DNA of 64,000 nt from CAYQCH01 sp964415935 (GTDB lineage Bacteria > Patescibacteriota > Patescibacteriia > VMEV01 > CAYQCH01), in contig CAYQCH010000001.1 in assembly GCA_964415935.1 (NCBI GenBank), positions 50,309-114,308 of the forward strand, read 5' to 3'. The stretch's first letter is position 1, and every line of letters starts with the position of its first letter. The notes under the pieces were generated by a model. The model ran no database searches. It saw only the letters and a list, made by a program, of their open reading frames with translations, and was not told where the DNA came from. Positions 26,214-35,496 of the stretch are shown piece by piece. Made by a program: the position numbers and the translations under genes.

Positions 26214-26972
26214 TTAGGAAGCGGCCAATTCCTGGTCAATGATCTGCTGAAAGACGCTGAACGGTTGCGCGCCCACCACGGAGATACCGTTGACGAAGAA
26301 TCCCGGCGTGCCGGAAACGCCCAGCAAGGCGCCTTCATCGGCCTGCGCCTGCACGATGGCGGCTTTCTCGCCGGAATCCAGACAGCCGTTGAATTGGGCA
26401 GTGTTTAACTTGAGGTCAGCGGCCCATTTCTTCAGCTGGGTCACGCCGCCTTGCAGCAAGTCCTGGTTTTCGAAAATGAGATCATGCAATTCCCAGAACT
26501 TGCCCTGGTCAGCCGCGCATTCGGAAGCCTCGGCGGCTTTCTGCGCTTGCGGATGGAAGCTTAACGGAAAATGACGGTAGACAACGCGGACGTCATCGCC
26601 GTAGGTGTCCATGACCTGCTGGACGGTCGGATGCGCACGGCCGCAGAAAGGACATTCAAAATCCGAGTATTCGACGATGGTCACCTTGGCATCCTTGCCG
26701 CCCCGCATGTGATCGGCGGTCGTTACGGTAATATCAACGGGCGCGCCGGCGGCTGCGGCAGCCGTATCACCGGCAGCGGAAGGAGCTGGTTGCGTCTGGG
26801 CGCGGGCGACGACTTGCGCGCCGCTGCCGCCGCTGACCTGCTTTTTAATGGACATAATCTGCCAGCCAAAAACAGCCAGCAGCACGAGCTGGGCACCCAA
26901 AATAACATTCACAATCGTGTCGCGGGAAAGGGTGATGGTCACCTTGTTCGCCGAAGAGGACTCATTCGTCAT
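26214..26972 (-). CDS. DsbA-like thiol-disulfide oxidoreductase, membrane-anchored
   Basis: 252 residues. One N-terminal helix (IVNVILGAQLVLLAVFGWQIM), an Ala/Gly/Pro-rich linker, then a DsbA-type thioredoxin fold with active site C107-PF-C110 (DFECPFCGRAHP) and the cis-Pro loop SGTPGFFVNG. It would oxidise or isomerise disulfides in exported proteins. It is followed by the SIMPL gene and preceded on the same strand by the tandem-thioredoxin gene. Two further DsbA paralogues lie in this window (32001 and 53415). Confidence 0.93.
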   Translation of the reverse strand: MTNESSSANKVTITLSRDTIVNVILGAQLVLLAVFGWQIMSIKKQVSGGSGAQVVARAQTQPAPSAAGDTAAAAAGAPVDITVTTADHMRGGKDAKVTIVEYSDFECPFCGRAHPTVQQVMDTYGDDVRVVYRHFPLSFHPQAQKAAEASECAADQGKFWELHDLIFENQDLLQGGVTQLKKWAADLKLNTAQFNGCLDSGEKAAIVQAQADEGALLGVSGTPGFFVNGISVVGAQPFSVFQQIIDQELAAS

Positions 26973-27011
26973 ACCAACGGTAGTAAAAAAATAAAAAATT
27001 TATAAACAAAA

Positions 27012-27824
27012 TTATGCAGCGGCCTCGCCGCTTTCCGCTGTTTCATCGATGATGGCACCTTCCGGAAGCTGCTTATACGGGCCCATGGTGGTTACTCCCT
27101 GCCGCAACACGTAGGTTCCGTCATCCTCTATAGTACCGACACTGGACCATATTTCTTGCAATGTCTCATAGGGCTGCAAATCCCCCCGTAAAAGGATGGT
27201 CGGAACAGCCGTAATGGCGTAGGATTCCAGCATGTCTTTGCCTTCCTGGGAGGAGATGTCCACCACCGAACGCTTGGCCGGAGTCATGAAAATCCGCTTG
27301 AGAACGTCATCATGCAGAGCGGGATCATAACATTCGGCGCAAGACTGATCGTCTAACACCACGAGTTCAAACTCTCCCACCACCTTGTTTTGTTCAAGGT
27401 CCAGGTATGGCAATTCCACCTGCGTGATGACGAGGGCCCCATTGTTGATGGACCCGATATTTTCCGCCAGGCCAGCCATGAAGTCGAGCCCTGTTGCTGA
27501 GCTTGGAATGACTGCCGTTGGAACGCGCTTAATGTCGTGTTTTTTGATCAATTTCTTCCCTTCTCGCGAATCGAAAGCCACGCTCTTCATGCGGTCTTCG
27601 CTTACGCCGTTCTGAACCAGGTACTCGCGCAATGTTTGCAAATCAAAACACTGCTCGCAATCGGGCGTGGTCAAAAACGTTACCTCCAGGTCCGCAAACG
27701 CGTCCCCGGATTGAGCGCCGGCCGGGGTGGTAACCGACCAAGCCAAAAAGACGTTTCCCGCCAGCGCGGCAACAATTGCCACCCCCATCCACAGCTGAAT
27801 ATCAAGCCCAAATATTCGTTTCAT
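27012..27824 (-). CDS. Membrane-anchored protein with two thioredoxin-like domains
   Basis: 270 residues: an anchor (LWMGVAIVAALAGNVFLAWS), then two related domains, each with a CxxC: C56-EQ-C59 (FLTTPDCEQCFDL) and C162-AE-C165 (LDDQSCAECYDP). Each is followed by a conserved VPT cis-Pro motif (IKRVPTAVIP and ITAVPTILLRG). The tandem layout suggests an electron relay or a disulfide donor or isomerase working with the adjacent DsbA-like protein. I do not know a named family for this architecture. The upstream lgt gene stops 17 bases away. Confidence 0.85.
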   Translation of the reverse strand: MKRIFGLDIQLWMGVAIVAALAGNVFLAWSVTTPAGAQSGDAFADLEVTFLTTPDCEQCFDLQTLREYLVQNGVSEDRMKSVAFDSREGKKLIKKHDIKRVPTAVIPSSATGLDFMAGLAENIGSINNGALVITQVELPYLDLEQNKVVGEFELVVLDDQSCAECYDPALHDDVLKRIFMTPAKRSVVDISSQEGKDMLESYAITAVPTILLRGDLQPYETLQEIWSSVGTIEDDGTYVLRQGVTTMGPYKQLPEGAIIDETAESGEAAA

Positions 27825-27841
27825 AAAACATGATTATCTTA

Positions 27842-28612
27842 TCAGACACCCTTGCCTTGCTCAAGCGTTGGCGGCCTCAGCCGCCAGGTCCAGGCTATGG
27901 CAGCAATGACCATGGCAAGGCTGGTGTATTGCGCCGGGGTCAGGCCAAGGTAGGTCTGGTCGACGGCCCTGAGGAAGTCCAGGAGGAAGCGCGCGACGCC
28001 GTAGCCGGCAAGAAAAAGCCTGCTGAAAAAGAAAGGGGGTTGGGCAACTTCGCGGCGCGCCAGCACGGCAAACACGGCCGCCAGGACGGCAGACACCAGG
28101 GCCTCGTATAATCCGAGATCATGGCGTGTTTGCCCGTCGGGATAACGCACGCCCAGCACTGAATCCGTCAGGGTGCCAGGATGGTCGTGAATCAGAAAAC
28201 AGCCGATGCGGCCGCAAGCCATGCCCAGCGGCAGCCCATAGATGAATGCATCGGCATAGGCGGCCCAGGAGATGCCGGCGCGCCGCGTGAAGAGGGCAAA
28301 TCCGGCGATGGCGCCCGCAAACCCTCCCATGATGGAAAATCCACCCTGCCAGAATTTTAAAGCTTCAAGGGGCGCGTGCCAGTAATACCCCGGCTCGTAC
28401 GCCAGCACATGCAAAAGGCGCGCGCCGATAAACGACGCAATGATGATCCAGGAGGCGCCGCGCCAGATGGTGTCCGGGTCCAGCCCCCTCCTGGCGGCAA
28501 ACCGGGCCGACCACCAGGCCCCCAGAACGATGCCAAGCGCCACAAAGGTCCCCCATACCTGAATGGGGATTGGACCAAGATGGATGGTGGTAATAGAAAA
28601 ATACGGAATCAT
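27842..28612 (-). CDS. lgt: Prolipoprotein diacylglyceryl transferase (Lgt), divergent
   Basis: A 256-residue protein with about seven transmembrane helices that would transfer diacylglycerol to the lipobox Cys of prolipoproteins. The family signature GRIGCFLIHDHPG is present in the GCF form seen outside proteobacteria. The segment matching the usual GGxxxHGG of E. coli Lgt reads GGFSIMGG, with Met in place of His. VRYPDGQTRHDLGLYEAL and a C-terminal FLLDFLRAVDQTYLGLTPAQ are also typical. The start overlaps the stop of the peptidase gene as ATGA. Confidence 0.88.
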   Translation of the reverse strand: MIPYFSITTIHLGPIPIQVWGTFVALGIVLGAWWSARFAARRGLDPDTIWRGASWIIIASFIGARLLHVLAYEPGYYWHAPLEALKFWQGGFSIMGGFAGAIAGFALFTRRAGISWAAYADAFIYGLPLGMACGRIGCFLIHDHPGTLTDSVLGVRYPDGQTRHDLGLYEALVSAVLAAVFAVLARREVAQPPFFFSRLFLAGYGVARFLLDFLRAVDQTYLGLTPAQYTSLAMVIAAIAWTWRLRPPTLEQGKGV

Positions 28613-29439
28613 GGACTTACGACCAGCATGGATTTTCGCCCTTCCGTGATGCGCTCTATGTCCGAAGTCAGGTCATGAATGGCATTGTATAGCACGTCTT
28701 GCTTGTAACGATATTGTTCTCCGTGGCGCGTACCCGGATCATGCGTAATGAATTCGTCGCGGTCATAGCCAATGACGACAAGCATGTGATAGATGGGGCC
28801 TGGCTCGCGGAAATGCTCATTGCCCAGCTCGCGTCCCGCTGCGGGAACAATGACCGGCCTGCCGCTGGCAATGACGGCCTTGATGTCGTCAATCGTAATA
28901 TCCCGAATGACGGTGATGCGCCTCGGGTCATACGACAAATATTCCGTAAAATACCGCGCCGTGGTTTCCAGATCGGTGTCGATGGCACCCATATGCTCTT
29001 CCCCCCAGGCAGCCATGTCCACGATAATCTTGTCCTGGTCTTCCACGCTGCCCAACGGGCGCTTCGTATAAAAACGATTGACCATAACTACCGACGCTTC
29101 TTCGCAAGCTTCCTTAAACGGCAGTTCCCAATTTGTTGACGGAGCCTGAGCCATGAACGGCACGCCTTCAATCGTGTATGCGGGCGGGATAACCAGGGGG
29201 CCCGGCTCTGCCTGCGGCTCGCGATCTTCGGTGGCGGGCGGCTGTTCCTCGTCTTGAGCCGGCATATCTGCGGGAGGCATGGCTGATGGCCGCGCCGCCG
29301 GCTCCAACAATTCCTGCACCGACGGCGAGACGACCACGGTTGCATGCTCCTGAAATTCCGGCAGGAATATAAACACCAGCCAGACGATAAGCGCCAAGAA
29401 CGCAATGAGTGCGCCGATGATGATTGGTTTTTTACCCAT
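28609..29439 (-). CDS. C39-like cysteine peptidase domain protein, membrane-anchored
   Basis: About 276 residues from the ATG at 29439 (MGKKPIIIG). Order: a transmembrane anchor, a Pro/Glu/Ala-rich linker (~40-85), and a papain-like C39-type domain with candidate catalytic Cys in FKEACEEASVVMV, His in IYHMLVVIGYD and Asp in FITHDPGTRHG. GVPFMAQAPSTNWE is the typical start of this domain. Substrate unknown; cleavage of exported or wall proteins is plausible because the domain faces outward. Translationally coupled to lgt. Confidence 0.87.
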   Translation of the reverse strand: MGKKPIIIGALIAFLALIVWLVFIFLPEFQEHATVVVSPSVQELLEPAARPSAMPPADMPAQDEEQPPATEDREPQAEPGPLVIPPAYTIEGVPFMAQAPSTNWELPFKEACEEASVVMVNRFYTKRPLGSVEDQDKIIVDMAAWGEEHMGAIDTDLETTARYFTEYLSYDPRRITVIRDITIDDIKAVIASGRPVIVPAAGRELGNEHFREPGPIYHMLVVIGYDRDEFITHDPGTRHGEQYRYKQDVLYNAIHDLTSDIERITEGRKSMLVVSP

Positions 29440-29486
29440 ACATCTCTTATACAAGGCACGATGCCACAGAATTCGGGCAAAAACAA

Positions 29487-29509
29487 ATCGCCTCCCTTAG
29501 GGAGGCGAT
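29487..29509 (-). terminator. Terminator after the 127-residue basic-tail gene
   Basis: ATCGCCTCCC, loop TTA, GGGAGGCGAT, with TTGTTTTTG following on the minus strand. Confidence 0.85.
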
Positions 29510-29527
29510 GCAACTTGTAGTCTGTTC

Positions 29528-29911
29528 TTAAGACATGACGATGGCCACCAAAGCAAACACGAGTACGTGAAGCAATGCGGCGCCAGTCACGACCCCCATG
29601 TAAAACGACACGCGGGATCGGAATGCGGAAAACAGTCCTTCGCTGATCATAGGTTTTACAGGTTCGGCACCGCCCTCCTGTACCGGTTCCGGTTCAGGTT
29701 CCGGCGGAAGCTGGGTCATTTCCGGCGCAGGCATCTCAGGTTCTGGAGCTGGAGCCGGAGCCGGCGGCATGGGCATGTCTTCTTCCTGCAGCAAACTCAT
29801 GCGCTTGCTGGAAGATTTGCGCACAACGCGCTTTTTCTTGGCGGCAACGCGCGGTTTCTTGGCCGCGGGTTTGCGCTTCGCCTTTTTTGTTGTTGTTTTT
29901 ATGCTTGGCAT
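29528..29911 (-). CDS. Small tail-anchored protein with histone H1-like basic N-terminus
   Basis: 127 residues. Residues 1-37 are Lys/Arg/Ala-rich (TTTKKAKRKPAAKKPRVAAK), a Pro/Glu/Met linker follows (PPAPAPAPEPEMPAPE), and a C-terminal hydrophobic helix (VVTGAALLHVLVFALVAIVM) ends the protein. With the helix at the C-terminus, the basic tail should face the cytoplasm, where it could touch DNA or RNA. No family assigned. It is a single-gene unit with its own terminator. Confidence 0.7.
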   Translation of the reverse strand: MPSIKTTTKKAKRKPAAKKPRVAAKKKRVVRKSSSKRMSLLQEEDMPMPPAPAPAPEPEMPAPEMTQLPPEPEPEPVQEGGAEPVKPMISEGLFSAFRSRVSFYMGVVTGAALLHVLVFALVAIVMS

Positions 29912-29972
29912 GAAAGAACATTAGCGATGATGGATATATTTTACAACGCCTCGCAAAACCTAGCAACGCGGA

Positions 29973-31928
29973 CTATGCACCGAACTCGATGGGAGAACCA
30001 TCCGGCGCGACAAGCGGTTCTTCCGGCGGCTGCGGAGCCGCGTTCGGATCAACGCCAATGAGACAGATACGCGGGAGCGGACGGTACGAGCTGGTGAACA
30101 CCTGCTCTTTTACCTCGCCGTTCGGCTGGGTAATGCGGTAGGTAAAACTGGCGACCGCGCCGACATGCGATGACTGGCACTTTTTTTCGCCCGGAGGCAA
30201 GTCTGCTGTTTCAATTAACTTCTCCGGGCCTGCTGGTATCCAGCGGCTGACCACCGGCTCGGTATACTCGGCCTTGCGGCCGTCGCTAGTGCCCCAGAAC
30301 GTAAAGAGCAGATCGCCATTGGAATAATTCATCGATGTGGTGATGAGAATATGATTCCCGGTATCATTTACAAACTTCAAATCAGGCGCCGGGTCGTAAA
30401 TGGTGGCGTCAGTGCCCGGGTTTTTGTTGCGCGGATCATTGTAGTAGCTGACGACCAACGAATGGTTGCGGCGCTCGGTGATTTGCAGTCCGGAGTTCAT
30501 GGCCGCGCGAAAGGTTGTTGAACCGATCTGGCACAGGCCGCCGCCTATTTCCGGCTCGATTTTGTCGCCCTTGATGACTAACTCAGGCCTGTACCCGGCG
30601 GCCGCCGTGAACGGCTGCAATGCCTTTAACAGCGAAAATTCTTCACCGGGCTTGATCAGCATCCCGTTTAATTTCTGCACGCCAATGCTGATGTTGTGCA
30701 CGCGGTTGACCGGGCTGCCGCTGTAATTGGAGTATCCAACCCCAAGCACCTCCGTTACGCCCAGGTCATTGACGTTTTCGGTACTGACTTGCGGCTCGAT
30801 AATTTCCACGGCCAATGCCACCGGAGCGCGCTCCGGTAAAGGGCCGTCCTGCACGCCAGCCTGCACGCGGCTGGAAAGCCAGGCATTCATGGCCTCCGTC
30901 GTTTTGGCACGATCCACGCGCGCGCCCGGACGTGAAGGCTGGAACTGTTTCACGCGCTTATCTTCACCGATTTCGAATTTGGCGTCTTGCGCATCGATAT
31001 TGACGGCCGCTTCTATGCCGGCCCAGACGGGCTGGAGTTTTTCTTCATCCAGCGCAAGCGATGTGCCGCCGTCATGCGAGGCGGCGAGGCGGATGGCTTG
31101 ATACGCCGTCGCCCATGGCACATCCCATCGGCGGACAAATCCCGCCGCGGGATCGTCATAGGTAATGGTCACAGGAAACTGCGCTACGAAAGACTGGTAG
31201 GATTCCAGCGCCTTTGTCGCATCGGCCGCCGTAACCGACGGGTTTCGCGGGCGGCGGTGCAAGATAATGGTTTCCTGGCGGAGCTGGCGCAGCATGGACT
31301 CGGTGTCGTCCATGGCATTTTCATAATCAAACGTATTGCCGGACTGCTCCGCCACGACTTGCGGACGGGCATAGCTGGAAAGATTGGCCAAGGCCGCGTC
31401 CTGCGGCTGCGTTTCATACGGAGCAAACTTTTCCTGCAAGAATTCACGCAGCTTGTCGCGATTCATTTCCACTATGGGCTGCAGCGGCGTATCTGAAAAC
31501 GCGGCCGCCGCAATGCGCGCCACGCGCACCGCCGGATTGGGGTGGCGGCCATGCTCAAAGGCGCGATCCAGCATGGTGTCAAAATCATACCAAACCAGCT
31601 CATATGACTGGCCGTTCCCTTCTGTCACGACGACCGGGTACAGGGAAACCGTGGCCAGCACTTTGCCCCCCTCGTCTTTTGCTTCGTATGCCAGCTGCTG
31701 GGACCACCACTCATCGCTCCATTGTGCCAGGACGGCGGACGCTTCCTGGCGCGTCAAACCTCCCAAATGGTTGACGCCGTAATGCACGCCGGGAAATACC
31801 CGCTGGGAAAAATACCAGTCCAAACTGGCCCCAAGGCAGACAACGCCCACAATGAAAACGCCTCCTGCGGCCATGGAGGCAATCAGGATGGTGCGCGCTT
31901 TAGGGGATAATTCAGCCCAGGACTTCAT
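29973..31928 (-). CDS. VanW-family protein with peptidoglycan-binding-like repeats
   Basis: 651 residues from the ATG at 31928 (MKSWAELSPKAR). A single anchor helix (ILIASMAAGGVFIVGVVCLGA) precedes ~350 residues of two YoaR-like domains, each starting near a GGLTRQEASAVL or VTAADATKALE motif. A VanW domain follows (NISIGVQKLNGMLIKPGEEF, EIGGGLCQIGSTTFRAAMNSG, ERRNHSLVVSYY), then a C-terminal G5-like strand region and an acidic Pro tail. VanW proteins face the wall; the role is unresolved although they occur near vancomycin resistance genes in some Firmicutes. Stand-alone unit. Confidence 0.92.
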   Translation of the reverse strand: MKSWAELSPKARTILIASMAAGGVFIVGVVCLGASLDWYFSQRVFPGVHYGVNHLGGLTRQEASAVLAQWSDEWWSQQLAYEAKDEGGKVLATVSLYPVVVTEGNGQSYELVWYDFDTMLDRAFEHGRHPNPAVRVARIAAAAFSDTPLQPIVEMNRDKLREFLQEKFAPYETQPQDAALANLSSYARPQVVAEQSGNTFDYENAMDDTESMLRQLRQETIILHRRPRNPSVTAADATKALESYQSFVAQFPVTITYDDPAAGFVRRWDVPWATAYQAIRLAASHDGGTSLALDEEKLQPVWAGIEAAVNIDAQDAKFEIGEDKRVKQFQPSRPGARVDRAKTTEAMNAWLSSRVQAGVQDGPLPERAPVALAVEIIEPQVSTENVNDLGVTEVLGVGYSNYSGSPVNRVHNISIGVQKLNGMLIKPGEEFSLLKALQPFTAAAGYRPELVIKGDKIEPEIGGGLCQIGSTTFRAAMNSGLQITERRNHSLVVSYYNDPRNKNPGTDATIYDPAPDLKFVNDTGNHILITTSMNYSNGDLLFTFWGTSDGRKAEYTEPVVSRWIPAGPEKLIETADLPPGEKKCQSSHVGAVASFTYRITQPNGEVKEQVFTSSYRPLPRICLIGVDPNAAPQPPEEPLVAPDGSPIEFGA

Positions 31929-31951
31929 AATGACGCGTCTATTGTAACAAA

Positions 31952-31980
31952 AACCGGCCTGATGTCCATCAGGACCGGTT
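31952..31980 (-). terminator. Terminator of the DsbA-like gene at 32001
   Basis: AACCGGCCTGAT (31952-31963) pairs with ATCAGGACCGGTT (31968-31980); the minus strand continues TTTTTGTTAC. Confidence 0.85.
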
Positions 31981-32000
31981 CTGCCGGGCATGCATGTGTC

Positions 32001-32672
32001 CTAGGATGCCGCCTCGGGCTGGTTCTCAGGGGTCAGACCCTGTTTTTCCAGTTCGGCATTAATACGTTGAATGAACTGAAATACGGTGAGCACGCCCACC
32101 TGCTTTTCACCATTGATGAAGAAGGTCGGTGTAGAATTGACGGTCCGTTCAATACCTTCGGTGGCATCGTCGTCAACCTCGGATCGGACCGTACGAGACG
32201 CGCGGCAGGTGTTGAACTCGTCGATATTCATGCCTTCTTCGCTGGCCAGGGCGACGAGAAGGGCGTCCACCTGTTCGCGCGGCATGGCAGACCATTCCGC
32301 CTGGCGTTCAAACAATTTGTCGTACATGGCTTCAAACTTGCCCTGCTGCGCCGCGCACAATGCGCCCGCCGCAACCAGACGCGCATGCTGGTGTCCGGGG
32401 ATCGGAAAATCCTTATACACGACTTTCACTTGCGTGGGGTACATTTCTAAAATTTCCTTTACGGCTGTTGCGGCTTGTTTGCAGGCTGGGCATTGGAAAT
32501 CGGCAAACTCTTCGATGACGACGGGAGCATCAGCCGGCCCAATGACGGGGTCTTCCACCGTAAGGTCATATGAGCTGCCGCGAGCCAAAAAAATAAGTCC
32601 AATACCGGCAAGAATAGCGAGGACAACGCCGCCGGCCGCATACGCGAATTTCTTGTTTTCCATACCTTGCAT
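32001..32672 (-). CDS. DsbA-like thiol-disulfide oxidoreductase, membrane-anchored
   Basis: 223 residues: an N-terminal helix (YAAGGVVLAILAGIGLIFLA) and a DsbA-type fold with C61-PA-C64 (FADFQCPACKQAAT), the CAAQQGKFEAMYDKLFERQ helix and the cis-Pro loop NSTPTFFING. Start choice: ATG at 32672 (TAAGTATG context) or three codons later at MENKK; both have T before the ATG. It directly follows the PKD-protein gene, whose stop is 2 bases upstream. Confidence 0.93.
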   Translation of the reverse strand: MQGMENKKFAYAAGGVVLAILAGIGLIFLARGSSYDLTVEDPVIGPADAPVVIEEFADFQCPACKQAATAVKEILEMYPTQVKVVYKDFPIPGHQHARLVAAGALCAAQQGKFEAMYDKLFERQAEWSAMPREQVDALLVALASEEGMNIDEFNTCRASRTVRSEVDDDATEGIERTVNSTPTFFINGEKQVGVLTVFQFIQRINAELEKQGLTPENQPEAAS

Positions 32673-32674
32673 AC

Positions 32675-33667
32675 TTACGTTTCAGTCTTCACTTTAATAG
32701 TACGTTTTTTCCCAGGACGTTTCTTTGTGGTTTTTTTTCTGGTGGTCTTGCGAACGGCCTTTTTCGGGGCAGCTGGCGCCAGCGCGGCTTCCGCTTCGCC
32801 CGTCTCAAATTGGACGAGTTCTTCTGCGGCGCTGGAGGGAGAAGCCTCTGAATCCGCCGCCGAGACATCCTCCGCTTCGGCTTCTTTCTGCTCATGCCCG
32901 ATGGATTCCAGCAGGGCAAGGTCGCTGCCTAGGGCCTTGGTTTCTTCGCCCGTTGCGGCAAAGCTGTCAAAATCGCCGCTGCTGTCGGCAAGAGGCTCAA
33001 GCGATACTTCCCCGCCTTCGCCGGCATCTGGCGCCGTGGGCTTTTCAGGTCCGGCACCGTCCTGCTCAGGCACGATGGATTCCGTTACTCCCGCCGTGAC
33101 GCTGGCCAAAATGATAATGAGGGCGAGCAGGCCGAGGATAACCCACAGTCGCCAGTTCGCCAGATGGAAAAAACCGACGCGCACCATCATGTTCGCCACA
33201 TGGGGGGTGCCATCCGGCTCGATCAGCCGCAATGTTACCGAATACCGACCCGGTTTGCCGTAGGCATGTTCCGCCACGCGGTCGGACGAGTACTCGCCGT
33301 CACCGAAATCCCACTCATATTGGAAGTCGCCCGCACCCAGGCGCGATGCCGGGCGGAAACGGAATTGATTCCAGGCGATTTGTTCTGACTGGATGATGAG
33401 TTCTTCGGGTAGTGCGACAGGATCGCTTATGGGCGTTACCTCTTCCGGGGCGGCAGGCTCTGCTTGCAGGGCGGACTCTTCCTCAAGCGCAGGTTGTTCT
33501 GCAGGTTCTTCCTCGGTCAAGTCGCTGGCTGGGGCCTCTTCCCCCACGGGTTCGACAACCTCAACCACGGGCGCCACTTCCTCATCAATAACAGGAACTT
33601 CTTCCTGAGCGAATACCGCCACCGGGAGGAACAGCGCGAAACAAAGAATGAGGAAGCGTTGCCACAT
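32675..33667 (-). CDS. PKD-domain surface protein with cytoplasmic basic tail
   Basis: 330 residues. Signal peptide (LILCFALFLPVAVFA), a very acidic Glu/Ala/Pro/Val stretch (~21-85), and one PKD domain (FQYEWDFGDGEYSSD, EHAYGKPGRYSVTLRL). A transmembrane helix follows (LWVILGLLALIIILASVTAG), then a long tail that is acidic and ends strongly basic (RKTTRKKTTKKRPGKKRTIK). Topology puts the PKD outside and the basic end inside. PKD domains mediate protein or carbohydrate contact. Cotranscribed with the DsbA-like gene downstream. Confidence 0.85.
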   Translation of the reverse strand: MWQRFLILCFALFLPVAVFAQEEVPVIDEEVAPVVEVVEPVGEEAPASDLTEEEPAEQPALEEESALQAEPAAPEEVTPISDPVALPEELIIQSEQIAWNQFRFRPASRLGAGDFQYEWDFGDGEYSSDRVAEHAYGKPGRYSVTLRLIEPDGTPHVANMMVRVGFFHLANWRLWVILGLLALIIILASVTAGVTESIVPEQDGAGPEKPTAPDAGEGGEVSLEPLADSSGDFDSFAATGEETKALGSDLALLESIGHEQKEAEAEDVSAADSEASPSSAAEELVQFETGEAEAALAPAAPKKAVRKTTRKKTTKKRPGKKRTIKVKTET

Positions 33668-33697
33668 ACTATGTATTTGTTTTATGGAAAATGACGT

Positions 33698-35203
33698 CTA
33701 GGCCAGCGTCGGGAAACGCGTATGCCAGTCCGTCGCCTGTTGATAGGCATGCGCGGCTTGCAGGAGTCTCGTTTCCTCAAATTGAGGGGCAATCAAATGC
33801 AAGCCGACGGGCAATGACAGTTTATCATCTTCGGGAGCGGGAGCAAAACCGCACGGCACATTCATGGCCGGTACCCCCGCCAAATTCGCCGGTGCGACGA
33901 AAATATCTTCCAAATACATTTCCAGCGGATTGTTGGCCTGCGCGCCCAGTTTGAAAGCCACTTTGGGGCTGGTCGGCGTCAGGATGATGTCCACGCGTTT
34001 GAATGCCTCTTCAAAGTCGCGTCGTATGAGCGTACGAACTTTAGATGCTTTCCTGTAATACGCGTCATAGTACCCGGAAGAAAGCGCGTAGGTGCCAAGC
34101 ATGATACGCCGCTTGGCCTCATCGCCCAGACCATACCGGCGTGATTTGTTATACACGTCCGTCAATGTTTTGATTTCAGAGGCATGCGCCTGGTCCGTAC
34201 TGGCGGAATACCCGAACCGAATGCCGTCATACCGCGCCAGATTGGAACTGACTTCGCTGGGCGTGATGATGTAGTACACTGCCACGGCGTATTGCGTATG
34301 CGGCAAAGAAATCTCAATGATGTCCGCGCCGAGGTTTTTAAACTGCTCAATGGCTTCCTCCACGCGGCTGCGAACTGCCGGATTCATACCATCAATAAAA
34401 TACTCTTTCGGCACGCCGACTTTGACCCCTTTCAACGAGGCTTTGGATAATTCGGCATGGTAGCGCGGCACCGGCTTGTCCAGCGTGGTTCCGTCAAAGC
34501 GGTCGGGACCGGCAATGGCTTCCATGACCATGGCGATATCTTCCGCGGTTTTGGCCATGGGCGAAACGCAGTCTGTGCTGGAGGTCATGGAAAACAACCC
34601 GTATCGCGACACGCGGCCGTAGGTCGGTTTTAGGGATGTGATGCCGCAAAAGCTTGCCGGCTGACGGATGGAACCACCCGTGTCCGTTCCGAGCGTATAA
34701 AAACACTGCTGGGCGGCAATGTTTACCGCGCTGCCGCCGGACGATCCGCCCGGCACGCGGGAAACATCCCAGGGGTTGCGGCTGGGACCAAAGTCAGAGT
34801 TTTCGGTGGAAGCGCCATGCGCGAAGGCGTCGCAGTTGGCCTTTCCGACCATGACCATGCCTCTGTCCAGCAGGCGTTGGACGCTGGTGGCCGTGTAGGG
34901 CGGGACGTATTCGCGCAAAATGTTGCTGCAGGCTGTGGTCTTCACGCCCTTGGTGGCCAGCACGTCTTTCATACTGGCGGGGATACCGGCCAACAGGGGC
35001 AGGCTTTCCCCTTTCGCTCGCGCATCGTCAACGGCTCTGGCCTGCGCCAAGGCCAATTCTTCCGTAACGGTGACAAAAGCATTGAGCTTGCCCTCCGTCT
35101 GCTTGACGCGCTTCAACGATGCTTCTGCGAGCTCCACCGCGCTGATTTCTTTTTTTTGCAATGCGTCGCTGGCTTGCGCAAGGGTTTGTGTCATGACATC
35201 CAT
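33698..35203 (-). CDS. gatA: Asp-tRNA(Asn)/Glu-tRNA(Gln) amidotransferase subunit A
   Basis: 501 residues. It releases ammonia from Gln or Asn for transamidation of Glu-tRNA(Gln) or Asp-tRNA(Asn). The Ser-cisSer-Lys triad of the amidase family is visible: K79 (GIPASMKDV), Ser in PGGSSGGSA (about 154) and nucleophile S178 in DTGGSIRQPA. Normal length. The ATG at 35203 follows the gatC stop by 2 bases; another ATG three codons later is possible. gatB is not adjacent in this window, so it must lie elsewhere. Confidence 0.97.
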   Translation of the reverse strand: MDVMTQTLAQASDALQKKEISAVELAEASLKRVKQTEGKLNAFVTVTEELALAQARAVDDARAKGESLPLLAGIPASMKDVLATKGVKTTACSNILREYVPPYTATSVQRLLDRGMVMVGKANCDAFAHGASTENSDFGPSRNPWDVSRVPGGSSGGSAVNIAAQQCFYTLGTDTGGSIRQPASFCGITSLKPTYGRVSRYGLFSMTSSTDCVSPMAKTAEDIAMVMEAIAGPDRFDGTTLDKPVPRYHAELSKASLKGVKVGVPKEYFIDGMNPAVRSRVEEAIEQFKNLGADIIEISLPHTQYAVAVYYIITPSEVSSNLARYDGIRFGYSASTDQAHASEIKTLTDVYNKSRRYGLGDEAKRRIMLGTYALSSGYYDAYYRKASKVRTLIRRDFEEAFKRVDIILTPTSPKVAFKLGAQANNPLEMYLEDIFVAPANLAGVPAMNVPCGFAPAPEDDKLSLPVGLHLIAPQFEETRLLQAAHAYQQATDWHTRFPTLA

Positions 35204-35205
35204 AC

Positions 35206-35496
35206 CTAAAACACCGAAGTTACGCGCACTAAATTTCCGCCGCGTTGCGGCGCCTGGCCCAACGTGGCTTCGCGCTCATCTTCCGGACAAGGGATGTGAT
35301 CGTCAGGTCGCGTAACGTTTTCCAGGCCGGTCACCTGCGCGGTCTCGACGACATCATCGGTATTCACTTTCTGCAACTGTTCAATATAGCCAAGGACGGC
35401 GGAAAGCTGCTGCTGGAATTTTTCGACTTCCGCATCAGATACTTCAAACCGCGCCAGCTTGGCAACCTTTAGCACGTCTTCTTTGGATAAGGCCAT
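35206..35496 (-). CDS. gatC: Amidotransferase subunit C
   Basis: 96 residues, normal for GatC: KEDVLKVAKLARFEVSDAEV, EKFQQQLSAVLGYIEQLQKV, then the extended C-terminal strand (RPDDHIPCPEDEREATLGQA) that wraps around GatA in known structures. It stabilises the GatCAB complex. It is directly upstream of gatA and the first gene of this unit. Confidence 0.95.
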   Translation of the reverse strand: MALSKEDVLKVAKLARFEVSDAEVEKFQQQLSAVLGYIEQLQKVNTDDVVETAQVTGLENVTRPDDHIPCPEDEREATLGQAPQRGGNLVRVTSVF

